From positions 1 through 13,906 of the forward strand of contig CAMLLA010000063.1 of the NCBI GenBank assembly GCA_946480525.1: a DNA stretch of 13,906 bases, given 5' to 3'. Below, one piece after another: positions 11,372 through 13,906 of the stretch. Made by a program: the position numbers and the translations under genes. The stretch's first letter is position 1. Each line of letters opens with the position of its first letter. Source of the DNA: an uncultured Asticcacaulis sp. GTDB lineage: Bacteria > Pseudomonadota > Alphaproteobacteria > Caulobacterales > Caulobacteraceae. The notes under the pieces were generated by a model. The model was not told the origin of the DNA. It worked only from the letters and a program-made list of their open reading frames with translations, and did no database searches.

Positions 11372-12307
11372 ATGCTGTCGCGCAGGGGGATGATGCTGGG
11401 GCTGACCGGGGTAGGCTTGGCGGGAGCTGGATTGGCTGGCTGTTCGAAGGAGTTCAGTCATGTCGTCGGTATCGGCCAGGAAGTCGCCGAAATCGTCCGG
11501 CGCCACGGCGGGCGCGTGGGTGTCAGTCTGACGTCGGGCTCTGGCGAAGAGAATGGCAATTTCAACATCCAGTCCGAAGAGCGTTTCGCCATGTGCTCGG
11601 TCTTCAAATGGGTGCTGGCAGCGGCCATTCTCCAGGCGGTCGACCAGGGCAAGCTGAAGGTCGCGCAGGAAATCTCCTACACCAAGGCCGATCTGCTGGA
11701 ATATGCACCAGTAACTGAAATGCACGTCTCCAAAGGCAAGATGACTGTCGGGGACCTGTGTTCGGCTGCTGTGTCGGTCAGCGACAATACCGCTGCCAAT
11801 CTGTTGCTGCCGCTCATCGGCGGTCCTGCGGGACTGACGGCCTTTGTCCGCGCACTGGGTGACACCATCACGCGCTTCGATCGCAATGAACCGACGCTCA
11901 ACGATGTGACGGACAAGGATGAGCGCGACACGACGACGCCCGCCGCCATGACGCAGTTGCTGAAGACCGTATTCACCGGAACGGTGTTGAAACCGGCCAG
12001 CCTATCCCTGCTCAAGGACTGGATGGTGGCGACGACGACCGGGAAGAACCGCATCCCCGCCGGTGTCCCGGCCGGTTATGTCGTTGGCCACAAGACCGGA
12101 ACGGCGCATACGCACGCCAACGACGTGGCGGTCATCTGGCCCGGCGCGGACAAGCCGCCGATGTTCCTGTCCATCTTCACGACGGGCGGCACGCTCGACG
12201 ACGCCGGTCGGGACAAGGTCATCGCCGACCTGACACGGGTGATTTTCGAGACCCTGGCCTTCGTGGATGGCCTGGATAAACACGAGGCGTCGTCATCGTC
12301 GTCGTGA
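11372..12307 (+). CDS. bla: Class A beta-lactamase, predicted Tat-exported lipoprotein
   Basis: A 311-residue serine beta-lactamase with every class A motif: S76-x-x-K79 (CSVFK), S137-D138-N139, E173 in EPTLN (omega-loop Glu166 equivalent) and K241-T-G243. Spacings match TEM numbering within a residue. The N-terminus is unusual: SRRGMMLGL resembles a twin-arginine motif and LAGC (cysteine 24) is a lipobox, so the mature enzyme is probably lipid-anchored after Tat export. A short serine run (SSSSS) ends the protein. It hydrolyses beta-lactam rings in the periplasm; substrate range cannot be read from the sequence. C75 precedes the active serine, but the position after KTGT is Ala, so the Cys69-Cys238 disulphide of class A carbapenemases such as KPC is absent. 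It starts three bases after the S9 gene behind a GGAG/AGGA region; glsA follows after 38 bases. Confidence 0.95.
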   Translation: MLSRRGMMLGLTGVGLAGAGLAGCSKEFSHVVGIGQEVAEIVRRHGGRVGVSLTSGSGEENGNFNIQSEERFAMCSVFKWVLAAAILQAVDQGKLKVAQEISYTKADLLEYAPVTEMHVSKGKMTVGDLCSAAVSVSDNTAANLLLPLIGGPAGLTAFVRALGDTITRFDRNEPTLNDVTDKDERDTTTPAAMTQLLKTVFTGTVLKPASLSLLKDWMVATTTGKNRIPAGVPAGYVVGHKTGTAHTHANDVAVIWPGADKPPMFLSIFTTGGTLDDAGRDKVIADLTRVIFETLAFVDGLDKHEASSSSS

Positions 12308-12322
12308 TGCCTTGACAGACTC

Positions 12323-12338
12323 GAAACCAGTCGGTTTC
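12323..12338 (+). promoter_or_regulatory. Hairpin immediately upstream of the glsA start
   Basis: GAAACC (12323-12328) pairs perfectly with GGTTTC (12333-12338) around an AGTC loop. The only ribosome-site-like sequence, AAGG (12341-12344), is squeezed between this hairpin and the ATG at 12346, one base away, which is closer than optimal. The hairpin could modulate translation or separate beta-lactamase from glutaminase expression; this is inference. Confidence 0.4.
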
Positions 12339-12345
12339 TGAAGGT

Positions 12346-13269
12346 ATGAAGCAGGGCGTATCCATTTCCGACGTGCTGGCCGAAGTCGCCATCATGGTTC
12401 AGCCGCATTTCGGCAAGGGACGTACGGCGCAGTATATTCCGCAACTGGCTGAGGTCGATCCGCGCAAGTTCGGCATGGCGGTCTGCACCGTCAAGGGAGA
12501 AGAATGCGTAATCGGCGATGCCGACGAGGCCTTCTCCGCCCAGTCGATCACCAAGCTGTTTTCGCTGGGCCTGGCGCTCAATCGCTTCGGTGACGAGGTC
12601 TGGACGCGCGTCGGCAAGGAGCCGTCGGGCACGCCGTTCAACTACCTGTCTCAGCTTGAGCACGAGGAGGGCGTGCCGCGTAACCCCTTCATCAATCCAG
12701 GCGCCCTGGCGGTGACTGACTGCCTGATGGATATTGTGCCCCAGTCGCAGTTCCTGGTGCGCGACTTCATGGGCTTGTTATCGGGCGCGCAACTCGAAAT
12801 CGACGAAGCCGTTGCCGAGGGCGAAATCGCCACGGCGCACAAGAACCGCGCCATCGCCAACCTGATGCGCGGCTTCGGCACCGTCACCCACGATGTCGAA
12901 GCGTTGATTTCCGCCTATTGCCATCAGTGCGCCATTGCCGTCACGTGCCGGCAGCTGGCGCGTGCCGCCCTGCCACTGGCAGCCGGCGGGTTTTCACCGA
13001 TTGTCGAGGAAACCATCTTTCCACCGCGCCTGGCACGGCGGCTGAATGCCTTGCTTCTGACCTGCGGCACCTATGATTCGGTCGGGTCGTTCGCCTATCG
13101 CGTCGGGCTGCCGGCGAAGAGCGGCGTCGGCGGGGGAATCGTCGCCATCGTGCCTGAGACGGCGGCGATCGCCGTCTGGTCGCCGGAACTCGATCGGTTC
13201 GGCACCAGCGTGGTCGGCGGCTATGCGCTGGAATATTTCAGCCAATTGACGAACTGTTCGGTGCTCTAA
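12346..13269 (+). CDS. glsA: Glutaminase, GlsA/GLS family
   Basis: A 307-residue cytosolic enzyme of the bacterial/animal-type glutaminase family (E. coli GlsA is about 310). Characteristic segments are GRTAQYIPQLAEVDP (25-39), the active-site AFSAQSITK with nucleophile S67 and K70, the NPFINPGALAV block around 113-123, and LPAKSGVGGGI near the C-terminus, which contributes substrate binding and fold closure. It hydrolyses L-glutamine to L-glutamate and ammonia. The fold and SxxK dyad are related to serine beta-lactamases, so the preceding bla is a distant structural relative. The gene follows bla after 38 bases in the same direction and is probably co-transcribed. Its stop codon overlaps that of the convergent downstream gene by four bases, with no terminator between them. 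There is no signal peptide. Confidence 0.95.
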   Translation: MKQGVSISDVLAEVAIMVQPHFGKGRTAQYIPQLAEVDPRKFGMAVCTVKGEECVIGDADEAFSAQSITKLFSLGLALNRFGDEVWTRVGKEPSGTPFNYLSQLEHEEGVPRNPFINPGALAVTDCLMDIVPQSQFLVRDFMGLLSGAQLEIDEAVAEGEIATAHKNRAIANLMRGFGTVTHDVEALISAYCHQCAIAVTCRQLARAALPLAAGGFSPIVEETIFPPRLARRLNALLLTCGTYDSVGSFAYRVGLPAKSGVGGGIVAIVPETAAIAVWSPELDRFGTSVVGGYALEYFSQLTNCSVL

Positions 13270-13906
13270 CCTTTGCAAAACTTGCTGTTGCCGCCGTTGG
13301 CGCGCAGCATGTCGACATAGTATTCCGCCATGCTGGCGGTGCGCGGATCGTCGGCAGGTTCCGGGCCGCGCAATGAGGCGATGGCCTTTGTCCAGTTCGC
13401 TGCGCACAGTGCTTTTTCCAGGTTTGAATGGGCGCAGTCGACGAAGGCGTTGAACGCTGTCCGATAGGTGGCGAACTGGTCGCGGTTCATGACTGCGCCA
13501 TGGCCGGGGATAGCGATCGTGAACGGCATCGCCCAAATGGCGTCGAGTCCGTCCTGCCAGCCCTTGACGCAGGCCGTATCGAGGAAGGGCGCGGGCAGGG
13601 TAATCAGGTCGCCTGCCGCGACCACGCGGGTTTGCGGGTCGAATAGCCAGACATCGCCTTCGGTGGCGGCATACGGCGCCAGGCCGAAGTAGAAATCCCT
13701 GCCGGCAATTCGCTGCTTGCCGGAAGCGCTCACCACAATGTCCGGCCTGAGCCTGGCGGGCGTGTCGATCGTTGCCAGGTCGTTGCGGATGTCCTCGGCC
13801 AGTTCGGACGGCGCCTGGCCGGTTGCAAGATAGTCGCGGCCCTGTTTTGCACTGTCGGGAAAGAAGTCGCGGAACGCCCCGTCGACCGCCAGCGAGCCCC
13901 AGACCT
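13266..13906 (-). CDS. Metallo-beta-lactamase-fold hydrolase, C-terminal part only
   Basis: The last 212 residues of a gene entering from the right edge; the N-terminal HxHxDH metal motif would lie outside the window. Visible are the fold's later metal motifs. VVAAGDLITLPAP carries the bridging Asp. IAIPGHGAVM carries the last metal-ligand His, followed by a helix. DVWLFDPQTRVV before the GD motif is the typical strand pair. A C-terminal extension of about 80 residues with three Cys (ending KFCKG) follows the fold. The sequence reads as an MBL-fold protein of unknown substrate, not specifically as a lactamase. It is convergent with glsA and shares four bases with it at the stops. There is no evidence of a break. 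Confidence 0.8.
   Translation of the reverse strand, partial: VWGSLAVDGAFRDFFPDSAKQGRDYLATGQAPSELAEDIRNDLATIDTPARLRPDIVVSASGKQRIAGRDFYFGLAPYAATEGDVWLFDPQTRVVAAGDLITLPAPFLDTACVKGWQDGLDAIWAMPFTIAIPGHGAVMNRDQFATYRTAFNAFVDCAHSNLEKALCAANWTKAIASLRGPEPADDPRTASMAEYYVDMLRANGGNSKFCKG

Noticed and set aside
11594..12115. Possible class A carbapenemase signature
   Set aside because: A Cys precedes the catalytic Ser, but the residue at the Cys238 position is Ala, so the KPC/NMC-A type disulphide is not possible.
12312..12317. TTGACA, perfect -35 consensus upstream of glsA
   Set aside because: No acceptable -10 (TTTCTG at best) at 16-18 bases; not enough to call an internal promoter.
1..13906. CRISPR array, tRNA or rRNA genes
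   Set aside because: No regularly spaced direct repeats and no tRNA/rRNA-like conserved sequence seen by eye on either strand.

Overview
The window looks like GC-rich alphaproteobacterial chromosome, and I lean towards Caulobacterales. Pointers are the Ada/AlkB repair cassette, the TamA/TamB pair with a long Pro-rich TamA N-terminus, Rcp-type response regulators, intergenic palindromic repeats of alphaproteobacterial style, and paired GANTC sites (the CcrM methylation motif) in one leader. The lineage is inference; no rRNA or tRNA gene is present.

Layout. (1) 1-2653, minus strand: tamA and the 5' end of tamB, overlapping by one base. (2) 2654-2911: a divergent regulatory region with a 14-bp palindrome and an Ada-box match (AAT-N6-GCAA). 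(3) 2912-5284: a tight alkylation-repair operon, ada / uncharacterised 2OG-Fe(II) oxygenase / alkB, with overlapping reading frames, closed by a strong hairpin terminator. (4) 5281-5382: two diverged copies of a palindromic repeat between convergent genes. (5) 5383-8132: a sensory locus. A histidine kinase with a plant/cyanobacterial-type ethylene-binding membrane domain and a FixL-like (possibly haem) PAS domain is flanked by two single-domain Rcp-type response regulators, one divergent and one downstream. (6) 8252-8701: an SRPBCC-fold protein whose Shine-Dalgarno lies inside a two-stem leader hairpin. (7) 8711-9178: a DUF559 endonuclease-like gene bracketed by inverted copies of a GC-rich repeat; the right copy encodes the protein's C-terminal tail. 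It looks like a compact, possibly mobile, repeat-plus-nuclease unit. (8) 9287-13269: an apparent operon of a periplasmic S9 peptidase, a class A beta-lactamase (Tat-type lipoprotein) and a GlsA-type glutaminase. (9) 13266-13906, minus strand: the C-terminal part of a metallo-beta-lactamase-fold protein, convergent with and overlapping glsA by four bases.

Most of the window is ordinary chromosome. The two parts I consider most worth following are the ethylene-domain/FixL-PAS kinase with its two receiver proteins, and the DUF559 gene framed by inverted repeats.
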